From Karstenula rhodostoma CBS 690.94 (Eukaryota > Ascomycota > Dothideomycetes > Pleosporales > Didymosphaeriaceae): DNA of 64,000 bases. This document shows positions 1 through 11,564 of the stretch, piece by piece. Position 1 is the stretch's first letter, and every line of letters starts with the position of its first letter. Made by a program: the position numbers and the translations under genes. The notes under the pieces are model-generated. The model worked only from the letters and a program-made list of their open reading frames with translations. It made no database searches and was not told where the DNA came from. Location: contig MU001493.1 in the NCBI GenBank assembly GCA_010093485.1, positions 1,025,599-1,089,598 of the forward strand, given 5' to 3'.

Positions 1-1297
1 CGGCGCGGGCGGGCTCTGTCGCACTCTGCTTTGCGCGCTAAGTGCAGCCTTGGTCCGCCGTCCGCCATTCTTGCCTTCCTGCCCGACCACACCGAGCAAC
101 TTTGTTGCGACGCGCCACACACACCCGTCCCGTGGAACAAGGCCTTCAATGGAATTTGGTCCCGGCCAACAAGTGTCTTGGTCTCAGCTCTCGTCGTGGT
201 GCTCCCCAAGCCCGCCCATGCGCCAGAGCTTGCGTGCGCGGTCCATCCGCCATCTTGTCCCGCCGCATTGCAAGCCCATCAGCGGTCGCGAACTCTTCCG
301 CCCGTCCCCTGACGCGTTCCCGCGCCTTGATCAGGCCGACATGCTGGGCCTTGTGGTGCAGACGTTGGCCACGGCGGTCTGGCAGCTCACCGTAGCCACT
401 CCAGGCTGATCCAGACTGCTCTCGTGTTTCCAACACCCAGGGTGGCCGGGAGTTGTGGCCAGTCCTGCATCTTCATCTCCAAGCCCGATGCGGCCTAGTA
501 GCACGTGACGTTCACATTCCTGCATTATAACTCCAAATCTGCAGCTCCTTGCCAATATGCCCTCTGTGCTGAAGAGCCTGCTGTCGGCATTCTCTCTTCC
601 GCACGCTTTGTTCCAAGTGTACTGCCACTGCCGACGCTGCACCAGCCCACGGCGACGACGCTATGCAGACTACCTAATCGTCAGCGGTGACGTGACGTTG
701 GCAACCTGACGTTGGAACCAACATGCCCCGGCATCTCTCGGCATTGATGCAACACACCGAGCCTCGATGGGATGCGACAAGCCCGGGAAACCCTCCCTAG
801 AGGCGGATCTCGCCTTATGTGTCACAGGATGCACAATGCAGACGTGGTTGGTACGTCTATGTCGGCCTGCACAATGCCCGATCTTTCGCGCGCCTTTCGC
901 GGCGACCATGCTGGGCGCACGCTCCTTGCTTCATTGCCCGACGCAGACCCCACGCAAGCATAAACACGCTGCAGCGAAACACTCTAGACTGAAGATGGAC
1001 TATGCAATTTGTGACATCTGCCCTGCAATGTTCTGCTACCCGTTGCGACTCCCTCTACGCTCCCACCCGTGGGTATCGTGAAAGAATGTTGACCTGCCCA
1101 GCTGCAAATTTCCGGCCCGTTGAAATGCAAATACCCTCCCTACATAAACGCCCTTCTGTTCATTAGACACCGTGTTTTGTGAAAGCCCAACGCCATGTAC
1201 ACCCCAATGAAGACAAAGAAACCCCGGCCAGCAGCGTGACATTCGTCATGACTGGAAAGCATGCGTAAACGTCAACATGTCGTTCAAGGAGACCGTC
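1..1297. other. left-edge region, no gene recognised
   Basis: GC-rich sequence with several short overlapping open frames on both strands. None has a recognisable domain, a plausible splice structure or consistent composition, so I call none. It includes the downstream flank of the minus-strand gene that ends at 1298. Confidence 0.5.
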
Positions 1298-2086
1298 TCA
1301 CAACTCTGTCCAATGCACAGTCTCGACTCGTTCCAGCTCATAATAGCTTCTCTTCCTCTCCTTCTTCTCGGCCGGGTTCCTCCGCTTGAGTAAATTCTTC
1401 ACCCGCAAAGTCAACTTCCCCAGTGGATCGCTCTGTGCAGGCTGTTCTTCCTCCTTCTTTTCACCATCTTCCTCGGTCGGTGTATGGTTCTCCTTCTGCG
1501 GTTCTTCCTGGATCGACACTACTGGAAGTGATGATAGTGTTGTGTTGGCAGACATCTCTTTACTGATCAGTGTCTTCGACTTGTGCCTTGAGAATCGCTT
1601 CTTCGGCGGCTTTTGCAGAGGCACCAACATGTCCCATGCAGGTTCGCCAGGAGTAGCTTCACCCGCCTTCACAGGCGGCAACAGCACCAGGGTCGAGCCA
1701 TCCCAATTTGATCCCTGGCGAGGTGAGTATGCTGGCGTGGAAGGCTCCGAGTCGATCAGTGTACCAAAAGATTTGGCAGACATTGGTGGGGACATGGGTC
1801 CCGGCGTGGATGGAGACAAGGCTGACATGGGTGACATTGGAGGAAAGGGGGGCCTGGGCTCACTCGTACTTGGACGCGGTGATGGTGGGAGGCCAGAGAA
1901 ACGGTGGTATGGTGTGACGAGGCTGTTTGGCGAGAGCAGCGATGGCTCCTTTGGCATGCCGTGGCTGGTCAAGGCAGAGTATTCGGTGCGAGAGCCGGAG
2001 CGTCTGTGGTTGCTTGTCGTGGGCCCGGATGTAGACGATATAGACAGTGACCGCTCCGACAACGTGGGCGAGCGCGATGGGTCCAT
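1298..2086 (-). CDS. Ser/Pro-rich hypothetical protein
   Basis: A single-exon frame of 262 residues, if translation starts at the Met whose codon is 2086-2084 (MDPSRSPTLSERS). The open frame continues upstream to 2242, but the added residues are Arg/Val-rich and unlike the rest, so the internal ATG is preferred. The N-terminal two thirds is low-complexity and rich in Ser, Pro and Thr (PPSPRPSTSEP, PPMSPMSALSPS), as in intrinsically disordered proteins. A basic segment (KPPKKRFSRHKSK) follows, then an acidic Glu/Lys stretch (EEDGEKKEEEQ), and a basic C-terminal segment (LRVKNLLKRRNPAEKKERKRSYYELERVETVHWTEL region) that looks like the only potentially structured part. I recognise no family. Many such proteins occur in Pezizomycotina as conserved hypotheticals; a nuclear or scaffold role would be speculation. 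Confidence 0.6.
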   Translation of the reverse strand: MDPSRSPTLSERSLSISSTSGPTTSNHRRSGSRTEYSALTSHGMPKEPSLLSPNSLVTPYHRFSGLPPSPRPSTSEPRPPFPPMSPMSALSPSTPGPMSPPMSAKSFGTLIDSEPSTPAYSPRQGSNWDGSTLVLLPPVKAGEATPGEPAWDMLVPLQKPPKKRFSRHKSKTLISKEMSANTTLSSLPVVSIQEEPQKENHTPTEEDGEKKEEEQPAQSDPLGKLTLRVKNLLKRRNPAEKKERKRSYYELERVETVHWTEL

Positions 2087-4444
2087 GGCCGTATGTTGTA
2101 CAAGACTCGGCTGGTCAATGAAACGGTAGGCGAATGAGACACGAGATACAAGGGCGTCTACACGCGACCGTGGCCAGCGCCTAACAATTGGTAGCGGAAC
2201 TGGAGGGGTGTCAAGCGCCAGGCGAAAGGTGACGAAAACCAAGAAGAACAGCTGAGTTTAAGCACTCGGCTCTCAGCAAATTGCCTGCAGGTAAGCTAGG
2301 CAGAGGCCGTGTCACCTGCGAGGCTTGCAGGCAACTGTCATTATAACAAGCCGAGAGGGTGGTGTACCGGCTCACTGGAAGCGGCATCCTCTCGCAAAGC
2401 CTGATGTGTTTTGCGGCGTGGTCGACCTAAACACGCAAGATCAGCCTGGCGTTAGTGTCTCACACGGCATGGTGCGGTTGCGGGAGGAATTACGACTACT
2501 CTTGTCACCCGCGACCGTTGATGAATGGCGTTGTATATGCGCGCCAGACCCTGCAAAGCCCTGGCGCTTAGGATGCGCGCCGCCATTGGCTGCGCATAGA
2601 GAACAGCCCCTCCGACCACGGTTGTGGTTCGTCGGGGGGAGGGCGGCAGGAGGGGCGGAACGCGGCTGTTTCTAAAGACGGTTCATATCGAGTAGTTACC
2701 TGGGCCGTTGGAGATCCAGTGGCCCACGGGGCATGAGCTGGTACGAGGGGCCGCCCTCATTGGATCCACCGCCCGCCGGCGTCTAACGAATGAAGATGCG
2801 CAAGAGGATGTTCAGGGAGTCCGAACGCCAGAGTTCCTGCGTAGTTCTCCTCGGCTTGTGGCAAAGAGAGCCTGGAGGCGACCCGTTGCCGATGGTCAGA
2901 TAGCCCGCTTTTTGTTAATTAGAGAGAGAGGGACATTGCCAATGAGGAACGTGAAGAGCAACTGTGCCGCAAAAGCACTCTGTGTTTCTGCGCCGCCGAA
3001 CGCGACCGGGGTCAACCAGCAAGCGTGGCCTGCTTCGCGTCTGACTGGCCGTCCTCACCGGTGGCCCCTCGAGTCAAGTCTGGCTGTGCCTCTCCCGCAA
3101 AGGAAGTGCCTCTCCCGCCGCCGAAGGACGCTCCCGCCGCCTTTGCATTAAGCTGAACGAAAGTGGGTCGTGGGCATACGGAGGTCTTCTGTGTATGTAA
3201 CGGCGACGACTGCACGGCGGCCTCCGTCCTGCAGTGTAACCTGTTAAGCGCCACCTATGACCGGGGCATCAAGCGAGTATGTACACTCGAACCCCGTCGT
3301 CAAGGGTGCACTGAAAACGAGAATTCGAACAACAGATCGAGAAGGTGCCCAAGGCAGACTGCTCGTTATCTTCCAGATGATGATGTGGTTATAGTGGGCC
3401 AGTGGATAGTGTCGAGCCGCGGATGAATTGGCAGCGCTCGGGGAAATGCATCGGGGAGGCACGGTCTGCTGCCGTAGGCTTAGTGATAACGGCTCGCGTT
3501 GCGCTGGTCTCATGCCGAAGGGGAAGACGACTGGCAATTGGAGGACGTGCGACATGCTGCGATGGTGCATCTGTGGACGTTGATGGTGCACTGGTCACTG
3601 GGTGCTGGTGCAGGACGCGCAATAGTGTCTAGATCGAATTAGGGCAAGCGCCATCCAGAACCACAACCGCTCCAGTGTGAGAACCCTCGTCCATCTCCCA
3701 ACACATGTTATCCGACGGACAGACGTTGTTGCCGCAATCGATAGTCTCGCTGCTCCGTTGTCGTACTTGGAAAGAGAGGGAAATGCGGGCACACCTGTCT
3801 ACAATCTTCATTCAGCCACCCCATTTTCATGCGCGTACTGGAGGCTTACCGGAGAGCCTGGCCGCCGCTTTTCAATCCCCTGGGCAATGACATTCTCTTC
3901 GACCAAGCACTGTCCTTTTTCTAGTCGTGGATGTTACCTTATCGCTAGGTCGGGGCGGTGGCTCATTTGCGCCAGATCATTCCGTGTCGCGGCTCCAAGC
4001 GAGACGGAATGCATCGTGAAGGCCGTCCAAACAGTTTGAGGATCTGGACGAAAAGCTTCAAGGCGTACAACTGCAGGCCTGAAGGTCCTCTGGTTTACTT
4101 GACAGCATCCTATAGACCTCACTTTTCGCAATACTCACTGTCAACCCTCTCTCATCACGCGACATGTCAGTTGCTGTTGTTGTGACCGCGCTTCATTCCT
4201 GCCTTTCTGTGTTGGAATCTGCGGGCCAATTTCCCTGGCGTAACCTCCAGATCAGGACATCATGTGCTATCCTTCATTCCAGCACCAGGCCGAATCGCCG
4301 GCACCACAACAACATCACGCGCCTCTCGAATCCAGATAAATTCACTTCCCTGGGCCGAAACAGTCTCACATCTGTAGCTACCTCTCCGCTACACACCCTT
4401 TCCGCCACGCTCCCTGCGCCACACTCGTTCTATTTCTATTCAGG
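2087..4444. other. intergenic, no gene recognised
   Basis: About 2.4 kb between the Ser/Pro-rich gene (minus) and the PhiA-like gene (plus), which are divergently arranged. Short open frames at 2325-2675 and 2708-3151 have no domain or splice logic. The last 250 bp is C/T-rich with CAACAACATC-type sequence, as expected of a promoter and 5' leader of the gene starting at 4445. Confidence 0.5.
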
Positions 4445-5496
4445 ATGAGGTTTGAAGGCCTCTCATCGCTGGCCTTGTTTGGCTTGGCCACCTCACACGC
4501 AATCCAAGTTCGTGCACCTGCTGAAGCCGCCGTAGCAGCAACAGCTGGCGATGATGATAAGGGCAAGAACTGGCGCCCTCATACCAAGGAGCCGCACTTT
4601 TTCAACCTGAGGATCAACGACCGATGCGACCCATTCAACGGGCCGACACCAGAGACCCTGAAGTCGCAATGCCCGTTCGATTCCTATGCGATTAGGCTGG
4701 AAAAGGGTGTTCTTGTTGCCACACCCTACAACAAATGGTGGGATCCCAAGCTGCCGACCTTCTTCGTGGATGATGATACCCAGCTGTACACCGTAAGTCG
4801 AACAGTGTATTCCCATCGTTTGAACCTGCAGCTGACTCTACATCCGAACAGGTCAGCAAGGATCCCCTTCAACTCTACGTTGATTCAGTCACCGGTGCCG
4901 TGAAGTACACCAAGGTCGGATGGCTCCCACCGAGCGCCATCTCCACTGGCTTCTACCACACTGGAAACAACCCCATCCAGCTCGTCGACCCGAGCCCCTC
5001 CTACCTTACCTGGCCTTCTACCTACGGCATCACCAGGGGCGGTAACTTCGCCCTCTGCCCGCTCGGTAGCACTGGGCAATACCAGGTGTTCGTCAACAAC
5101 TGGAACTTTGACCAGCAGGGTGTGGAGAAGAGGCGCTGCAAGTACTACGCACTCGCGGCACTGAACGCGAACCCGTGGAAGAAGGAGCACTCAAAGCTGA
5201 AGGCACGTGACGATTACCCTACCTCAGACGACTACACCACCTGGGGCGACGACAGCGAGGACTCCTGGAGCGATGAAGACAGCTCGTACCGCAAGAGCGA
5301 CAAGGACGACGGCTACGAGACCGAGAAGTCCGGCTATGAGACGGAGGAGCCGAGCTACGAGACCGAGAAGACCTATGAGACGGAGGACCCGAGCTATGAG
5401 ACGGAAGACCCGAGCTATGAGACGGAGGAACCGAGTTACGAGACGGAGGAACCGAGTTACGATACCGAGAAGACCTATGAGACGGAGGAGTGGTGA
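4445..5496 (+). CDS. secreted PhiA-like cell-wall protein with YETE-repeat tail
   Basis: Two exons, 4445-4792 and 4852-5496, joined across a 59-nt GTAAGT...CAG intron in phase 0; 330 residues. Residues 1-19 look like a signal peptide (MRFEGLSSLALFGLATSHA). The globular part, roughly residues 45-235, has the order seen in the fungal PhiA/IgE-binding cell-wall family: FFNLRINDRC, CPFDSYAIRLEKG, LQLYVDSVTGAVKYT, PPSAISTGFYHTG, FALCPLG and QYQVFVNNW. PhiA is needed for phialide and conidium wall formation in Aspergillus; that role here is only an inference. The C-terminal roughly 95 residues are acidic and end in about nine copies of a (S/T)YETE(E/D/K)-type unit, which could span or decorate the wall. 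No GPI signal follows the repeats, so the protein is probably soluble or held in the wall by other means. Confidence 0.72.
5314..5493 (+). repeat. coding tandem repeat (YETEEPS units)
   Basis: Degenerate 15-21-bp units around TATGAGACGGAGGAGCCGAG, about nine copies, encoding YETEK/YETEEPS/YETEDPS. All units stay in frame, and most differences are synonymous or swap Glu for Asp. Copy number is likely to vary between strains. Confidence 0.85.
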
Positions 5497-6743
5497 AAAG
5501 CACGATGAACCATAGGATAACCCTTTTAAGCGATAGAACTCAGCGGCATAAGGAGGCCTGCATGGAAACATTGATATTGTTGTTTTTACTACTCGTAATC
5601 AAACTCAACCCCCACGATTCTGATCTTTCCTATGTCTACCCTCTTGTATTTTAATTTGAGAATTGAATATCTAGTTTTGGAGTATACAGTATCTGTTGAC
5701 CTCAACGCCGCTGCGTGTGAACATAGATCCGGCGTGACCTGTATTGCCATGCAAGAACATCGAATACAACCTTGTTCGGAGGGGAGGTACTATTTAGCAC
5801 ATCTGAAAGCGAGCCTTCAGGTTCAACAACTTCTCACCTTTCACAAGGTACAGAGGAAGCCGCCCGAAAGAGTAGACATACTTTTTTCTCCTTATTCTCT
5901 GAATTAAGTACATTACGACGAAGCTGCTCAAGAGGGCATGATGTGTTCCGGTACTGCGATATAGAAATAGAAAGACGAGCTCGCAAAGAGGATAGGGAGT
6001 AGAAAGTAGCGATTATCAATTAGGCAAATATGGCGTTGGGTATAAATCGCAAGGGGTCGGTTGAACGATAGTGCGTACCACCCGCACCATCAACCTCAAG
6101 AGGGCATGCGTAACATGGGTAGATTGCTGTGTTTGTGGACCTTAACCACTCAACATGCGCCCTCTCGCAATATGACGTTCGCTGACAAGCAGCAAAATAG
6201 CGAATACTAGAATATAACTTATGAAGGCTCTCAAAAACCCGTTACTAATAATTATCTCTGTGCTGACTTATATACTTGGATTGCACTGTTCTATACTTGG
6301 AGTACGACCGGAGCTACCCTTAATGCTATGGATTGTACGCAACATGATCCGCGTGGCAGGTCAACGCGTTCCTATTAAAAACGTCTACTTGAAAACTTAA
6401 AGCCGGCGTATTGGTGATCGATTGATTCGTACCGAACCTAGCATCCGTTTGCCTGTGGCGCCTGTCTGAACGAACATACGTCCCACCTGCCTTTTCCCTT
6501 ATGCGTGAGCAAATTTTACGGCCAAGTTCCGCTCGTGCCCGCGAGCTTGCAAACGCTTCTGCGAAGCTTTCGTGGTGACTAAGAAAGCGACCTCTTTCCG
6601 TTTGTCTTCACCTACACACGCTCACCTTCACCAAGTTAAACGCGCCTCGACCATGTATTTCGCTCCGCACACACGCCGAGTTTCTTCTCTTCTTCGTCCC
6701 ACTACACCCTTTCTTGTGGCGAATATCTTGGTCCCCTGGTAAG
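5497..6743. other. intergenic, AT-richer, no gene recognised
   Basis: About 1.2 kb between two plus-strand genes. The first part is 3' flank of the PhiA-like gene. Short open frames (5632-5907, 5772-6002) lack features of genes. A pyrimidine-rich tract (6590-6740) precedes the next start codon. Confidence 0.5.
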
Positions 6744-8715
6744 ATGTTTTCGCCTACGCACGCGTTTCTCAGCGCCGCCGCTATGGAGATGGCATCGAAG
6801 AAGGCGACGACGCGCAACAATTCAACCTTCGCGACCAACAGGGAGTCCGACTCGACAAAGAGTCCGCCAGGTCATTCTCGAGGAAGGTCTCTCGCAGATT
6901 GTGGATTCAATGTCGACTATGACACCAAGGAGGTCGAGCGGCTTGCGCAAGAAATCCGAGACGGCACAGTTGCGGAGACTCTGCTGGAACTGTTCGTGCA
7001 CTGGATCTGCAAACACGAAAAGAACTATGACGAGGCCCGGAAATACATCCGCGAGCTCAATTTGGACCAGGTAAGCTCTTTGCTGAACAGGGTGGTAATG
7101 CGCAGCAATTTGTTAATGCGCGACATAGAATTACGACGTCTCCCGTATCACGAACGAGAGTGTGCGCAAGGTCGTCAACGACAGCTTCGATCTTCGACCC
7201 AAATATAACGCTCCAATTCCGGAAGAGCGCGAGGGAACGGTCGACCTACTCGAGGTTCTCCGAGAGAGCGCCATCGAGAGCGCCAGCATCGAGAGCGCCA
7301 TCAAGCCCAACACGCCGAAGAACAAGCTCCGCTCGATCACGAGTTCGCGCGCGTCACTTCAATTGTCGTTTAGAAAAACCTCCGAGTTTTTCCGACCGCG
7401 TTCGTCGGGTATCAAACAAGAGTCTCCACTGAAGAGATCCGAAGATGATTGGCTCATGTTCGAAGGCCATTTGACCTCTCCCATTTCGTCGCCTCTTACG
7501 CCCCGCGAAGCGTCTCCCATGGTCGGCTCATTCCCAAAGCTGAAGAAGTCGTCCATTGCCGCGAGCATTGGGACTTCCGCTGTTGTCACTGCTCCTCGTT
7601 CCCGCAGCCAGCAGTACCCGCCTGACACACCTGACCGTCCGGCTCCGCTCACTGTCAAGCCCAAAACTACCTCTGCTCAGAAATCGCAAACTGCCTGTTC
7701 GGCGTCCACCCCAACCCGTACTCGCTGGGTAGCACCTCTCTCACCAGATGGTGAGTCGCCACCTCCCGCGGTACCAGCCGTTCCCTCTCTGTCGCGGTAC
7801 GCCTCGTCGTCAAAGTCGAAGACGAAGTACTCCTTGATTCCTGCCCAGTATGCTCAACGGCCCGTCAACGGCGGCCTATTTACGTCGAAGGAAGACGACA
7901 GCGCCACATGCATCGACTCGTTCATCACCGCAGCGAGCAGGAGCCCAGATGGTGCCGCTACCGTCGTCACCAATCCATTTACCAACTCGGCTGCCAGCTC
8001 CGTGTACTCGGATACCCACGAGGCAAAGCGATTCAGTACTTTCGAAGGCCATGGCGGTGCCGAGTATCGTTATGATAGCCCTAGTGTGGAAAATGAGATC
8101 ATGTCTATACTTCGATATGCCTCCGAGTCTGACAATACCGAGGACGATTGGTACACCATCGAGGAGGAAGTTTCAGAGGTCGAGGTCGCGGTCCGCCCGA
8201 CTAGCCTCTACGATTCGAATGGCTTTTTCAATGAGGCCCCCGATACGCAAGAGGAAGGCGTAAGTCAAGATAAGTACGTCCACAAAGCCGCTCTACTGAC
8301 TCGTGTACTCAACCAGGACCTCGTTTCCCCAATCATTGAGTCGTTCCCCGATATCCCAGCCCAGCCATCGCCACCTTCGCCGCTGTCTCCCAACCCTTCT
8401 CGAGTCGACAGCCTCCCGAAGATGTCGAAGATTCCGAGGCTCCGGAAGGTGACGCCCGAACAGCGCGCCGCTGCCAAGCAAGCGAGCAAGGAGGCTCGCG
8501 ACGCCACCCTTGCTGCCATGGGTGGCTTCGACCGACCGCTCCCGCTTCGGAGGCTCCAGAGTACACACGATCGAGGTATGTCGCGCGCTCCCCCTCCCCC
8601 TCCCCCTGCCCCTGCCCCTGCCCCTGCCCCTTTTGTTTTTGCGGGTGAAGAAGAGGATGAGGAGGATGAGGTTGCTGCGGAGGAGGGAGAGAGGCTGATC
8701 CTCAGCCTATGCTGA
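6744..8715 (+). CDS. Ser-rich conserved hypothetical protein
   Basis: Exon 1 is 6744-7070 (109 codons); exon 2 starts at 7129 after a 58-nt intron (GTAAGC...TAG). The frame then runs to the stop at 8715. A further 57-nt GTAAGT...CAG segment at 8260-8316 has perfect splice signals and is a multiple of three, so the protein may or may not contain its 19 residues; the length is about 619 or 638. The best-conserved-looking part is the N-terminal alpha-helical region (residues 35-135: EVERLAQEIRDGTVAETLLELFVHWICKHEKNY and the following NYDVSRITNESVRKVVNDSF region). The rest is Ser/Pro-rich with two acidic patches. The final 45 codons lie after a GTATGT donor-like site at 8577 and run through a CCCCTG microsatellite, so the true C-terminus may differ. 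I do not recognise the family. Confidence 0.6.
8588..8630 (+). repeat. CCCCTC/CCCCTG hexanucleotide microsatellite
   Basis: Three CCCCCT-type and then four CCCCTG-type units near the 3' end of the Ser-rich gene. If translated it gives Pro-Pro then Ala-Pro repeats. If a GTATGT-initiated intron is used it would instead be an intronic pyrimidine tract. Confidence 0.8.
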
Positions 8716-8849
8716 GACTGTGGGAAGGACTGTGCGGGGTTGTAGGGGGTGAGTTACCCCTGGGTAAGGTTTGCTTTGGCGGGATTCTGGGATTTGACTG
8801 GGGTCTTGTAATTTGAGGAATTTGGAAACGATAACTGTATATTATAGCA

Positions 8850-8930
8850 TCAGTGATTGCGTTATATCAAAATGGACCCTAGGGTGACTCACATAGAAAA
8901 GATACGCCGTGCATGCATACCGCTCTCACA
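8850..8930 (+). repeat. diverged direct repeat, copy 1
   Basis: Begins CATCAGTGA and contains GGGTGACTCACA, then a run aligning to copy 2 (CGCCGTGCATGCAT against CGCCGTAAATGCAT). By eye about two thirds of positions match the copy 282 bp downstream, with small indels. Confidence 0.5.
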
Positions 8931-9131
8931 AACTCAAAAGAAGAGTTTGGTAGGGTCGGGTCCGGGTGTTTGGCCAAGGTGGCTGAGTTTAATCTTAAGT
9001 AGACAGGACTTTACTCACGATGAACTTTGTTTTGGCGGCGATTGTGGGATTTGGTGGCGGCTTTGGGGCTGTGAGCATTGAGTTCGAGTTAATGCGTGTA
9101 CAAAAAAAAGACCTGATACATGTGTGATAGG

Positions 9132-9215
9132 TCATCAGTGAGAACTGTTTTGCTCATAAAGTACCATGGGGTGACTTACAATAAGAAGCTCCGCCGTAAA
9201 TGCATGCTAATACCT
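9132..9215 (+). repeat. diverged direct repeat, copy 2
   Basis: Begins CATCAGTGA and contains GGGGTGACTTACA and CGCCGTAAATGCATGC, in the same order and orientation as copy 1 at 8850. Neither copy has a detectable open frame. They could be remnants of a mobile element or a local duplication altered by point mutation. Confidence 0.5.
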
Positions 9216-9963
9216 ATAAGGTAATTTCCCTTTAACGCGGGGTATGTACTCTTACGCCCTGCGTTCTAACGACGCAACAACTGTTGTACAGTAAGTCAAG
9301 TTATGCCAGGAACTGCAATGCAATAGCCAAGATCTCAGCGCTCTCAGATAATTTAGTGTATTCGCGAGCACGAGTAGAAGCTGCATTAAAAATCGAGACA
9401 CCATGTTTTTTCTGGCTTTACTATCCCCTTCATAATAACTCTTGCATATGGAACTGAGTTGTACTAGGCTTCGCAATGTGTGAGCAGATTCCCTGGAGGT
9501 TGGAATGATTCTGGTCGGGCTCGGTTAGATTGGGACGTGGCGATTCATAGATAAGCCGCAGTCGATCATCAGACGTATATATCTACAGGCTCCGCTGTTA
9601 AATCACAAAACATTTCTTGTATAGGATGTCAAGTCACTCCAGGATGCGCAGTGCAGCAGTATACATGTGGGGAAAGTGGTACTGCGAATGCCCGGATGTT
9701 AGTCCATCTTATTAGCTTCATGTGACTCGTTACACAGGTCGTGTTGCCCCAAGATGTGTTATAGAGAGTTGACTCCGACAAGCCTACACGGAGTCAGTTT
9801 TGATGTATAGTGTTTGTTGTTGATGGGGGCTGGCCTTGGCCCTCGGCCTTTGTGTGACGTCGGACCACAGCTAGCTCTGCCGCTGGTGGCCCAAGCGCAG
9901 CTTCTCACAGCTCTCCGCGCAACCTTCGCGACAAACACTCCACCACCCTCGATTGCGGCAAAG

Positions 9964-11564
9964 ATGTCGGTGCTGCTGGAGACGTCACTCGGCGACATTA
10001 CTATCGACCTCCTTGTCGATGATGCGCCCAAATGCTGCGAGAAGTAAGCCAGCGTTCTGTACTGTGCTATGCGACAGCTGTCGCAAGTCACTTTTCGTCC
10101 TTCGCGCATAGAAGCAAGCTGAATACAAACAGACACTAACGCGTCCCAACTTCTAGTTTCCTGAAACTTTGCAAAGTCAAATACTACAACTTCTCGCCCG
10201 TCCACAGCGTTCAGCCGAACTTCTCCTTCCAAACCGGCGACCCCATTGGCCCCGGTTCCAATGACAGCGATGGCGGCCGCTCAATATGGGGTCTGCTTGA
10301 CCCCTCGGACCCCGCAAAGAAGACCTTCAAGCCCGAATTTCAACACAAGCTGAAGCATACGGAGATGGGTACGGTTAGCATGGCGACCGCGCCCGCACCC
10401 GACGATCCAGACGAGCGCTTTGCGAGCAGCCAGTTCATCATCACGCTGGGAACAAACATAGATTTCTTGGACAAGAAGGCTGCCATCTTCGGACAGGTCG
10501 TAGAGGGTTTTGATGTCTTAGAGAAGGTCAATGGCGCATTCATCGACGACAAGGGTCGGCCACTCAAGGATATACGCATCCTGCATACCGTCGTTCTGGA
10601 TGATCCGTATGACGATCCCAAGGGTCTCGTGGAACCGCCAGAGAGCCCCATACCTTCCGCAGCCCAGCTCGCTACCGTGCGCGTGGGACACGACGAGACG
10701 TTGGATGAAGAGACGGATCCGGAAGCTCTGGAAAAGGTTCGCCGCGAACGTGAGGCGCGCGCACAAGCACTCACACTAGAAATGGTCGGCGATTTGCCTT
10801 TCGCTGAAGTTGCGCCACCAGAGAATGTCCTGTTCGTTTGCAAACTGAATCCGGTCACCCAGGACGAGGACTTGGAACTCATCTTCTCACGATTCGGCAA
10901 AATCTTGAGCTGCGAGATCATACGGGACAAGAACTCGGGGGACAGTCTCCAGTATGCCTTCATCGAGTACTCGGACCAGAAAGAGTGCGAACAGGCATAC
11001 CTCAAGATGGACGGCGTGCTCATTGACGACCACCGCATCCACGTCGACTTCTCACAGAGTGTTTCCAAGATCGCAGACGACTGGCGAGACAACGCTAACA
11101 TGAAACGGAGGCACGCAGCAGGCGGCGGCTTTGGCGGTATCGACAACCTACAAAGGAAGAAGCAGTACCGCGGAGACCACGGCCGCGAAATTGTCAGTGA
11201 TTCGGTCGTCAACAACCTTATCATTGACCGAGATGCGCCTTCAAACAGTGCCAAAGATCGCCCGCGCGGTCCAGATTCGAGACAGAACGGAGGTCGCGGC
11301 AAGTATGAGCCACAAAAAGACGATGGCCGTAGGAGAGACCGTCGAGAACAGTCATACCATGATGATAGATGGAAGCGAGATCGTAGCCGCAGTCCAAGGC
11401 GGGAACGTCGTGATCGCAATGGGGACGGCCGGCATGAAGATCGCGCGCGACACGAAGACCGGCGGAGGGAGCGCAGCAGTGATCGTTATAGGGATAGCCG
11501 GCGAGACAGAAGTCGTGACCGTCCGAGGAGGGATGACCGTGATGATCGGCGACGACGAGATTGA
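9964..11564 (+). CDS. cyp6: peptidyl-prolyl cis-trans isomerase with RRM (PPIL4/Cyp6 type)
   Basis: Exons 9964-10043 and 10157-11564 (113-nt intron); 495 residues. Residues 1-165 are the cyclophilin domain in the divergent PPIL4 form: [54 protein letters not shown] and [15 protein letters not shown]. The canonical catalytic Arg of FHRVI is not kept ([13 protein letters not shown]), as is usual in this subfamily, so isomerase activity may be weak. An RRM lies at about residues 248-326, with RNP2 LFVCKL and RNP1-like LQYAFIEYS. The C-terminal 120 residues are Arg/Asp/Ser-rich with RD and RS dipeptides. Family members are nuclear and associate with spliceosomal or transcription complexes. The start is fixed by homology of the first strand. 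Confidence 0.93.

Larger units (their letters stand above)
8716..9963. other. intergenic, AT-rich, contains a diverged direct repeat
   Basis: About 1.25 kb with no gene recognised. It holds two diverged copies of a roughly 80-bp sequence (listed separately) and is A/T-richer than the flanking genes. The last 150 bp, from about 9815, is the 5' flank of the cyclophilin gene. Confidence 0.5.

Noticed and set aside
1386..2129. 247-codon plus-strand open frame
   Set aside because: Antisense to the Ser/Pro-rich gene; the Gly/Asp-rich composition reflects the complement of Ser/Pro codons.
5207..5571. Arg/Thr-rich plus frame and Ser/Leu-rich minus frames over the YETE repeat
   Set aside because: Alternative-frame readings of a tandem repeat; only the frame continuous with the PhiA-like domain makes sense.
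10340..11419. 359-codon minus-strand open frame, Ser/Arg-rich
   Set aside because: Antisense shadow of the Cyp6 gene, including its RS/RD tail.
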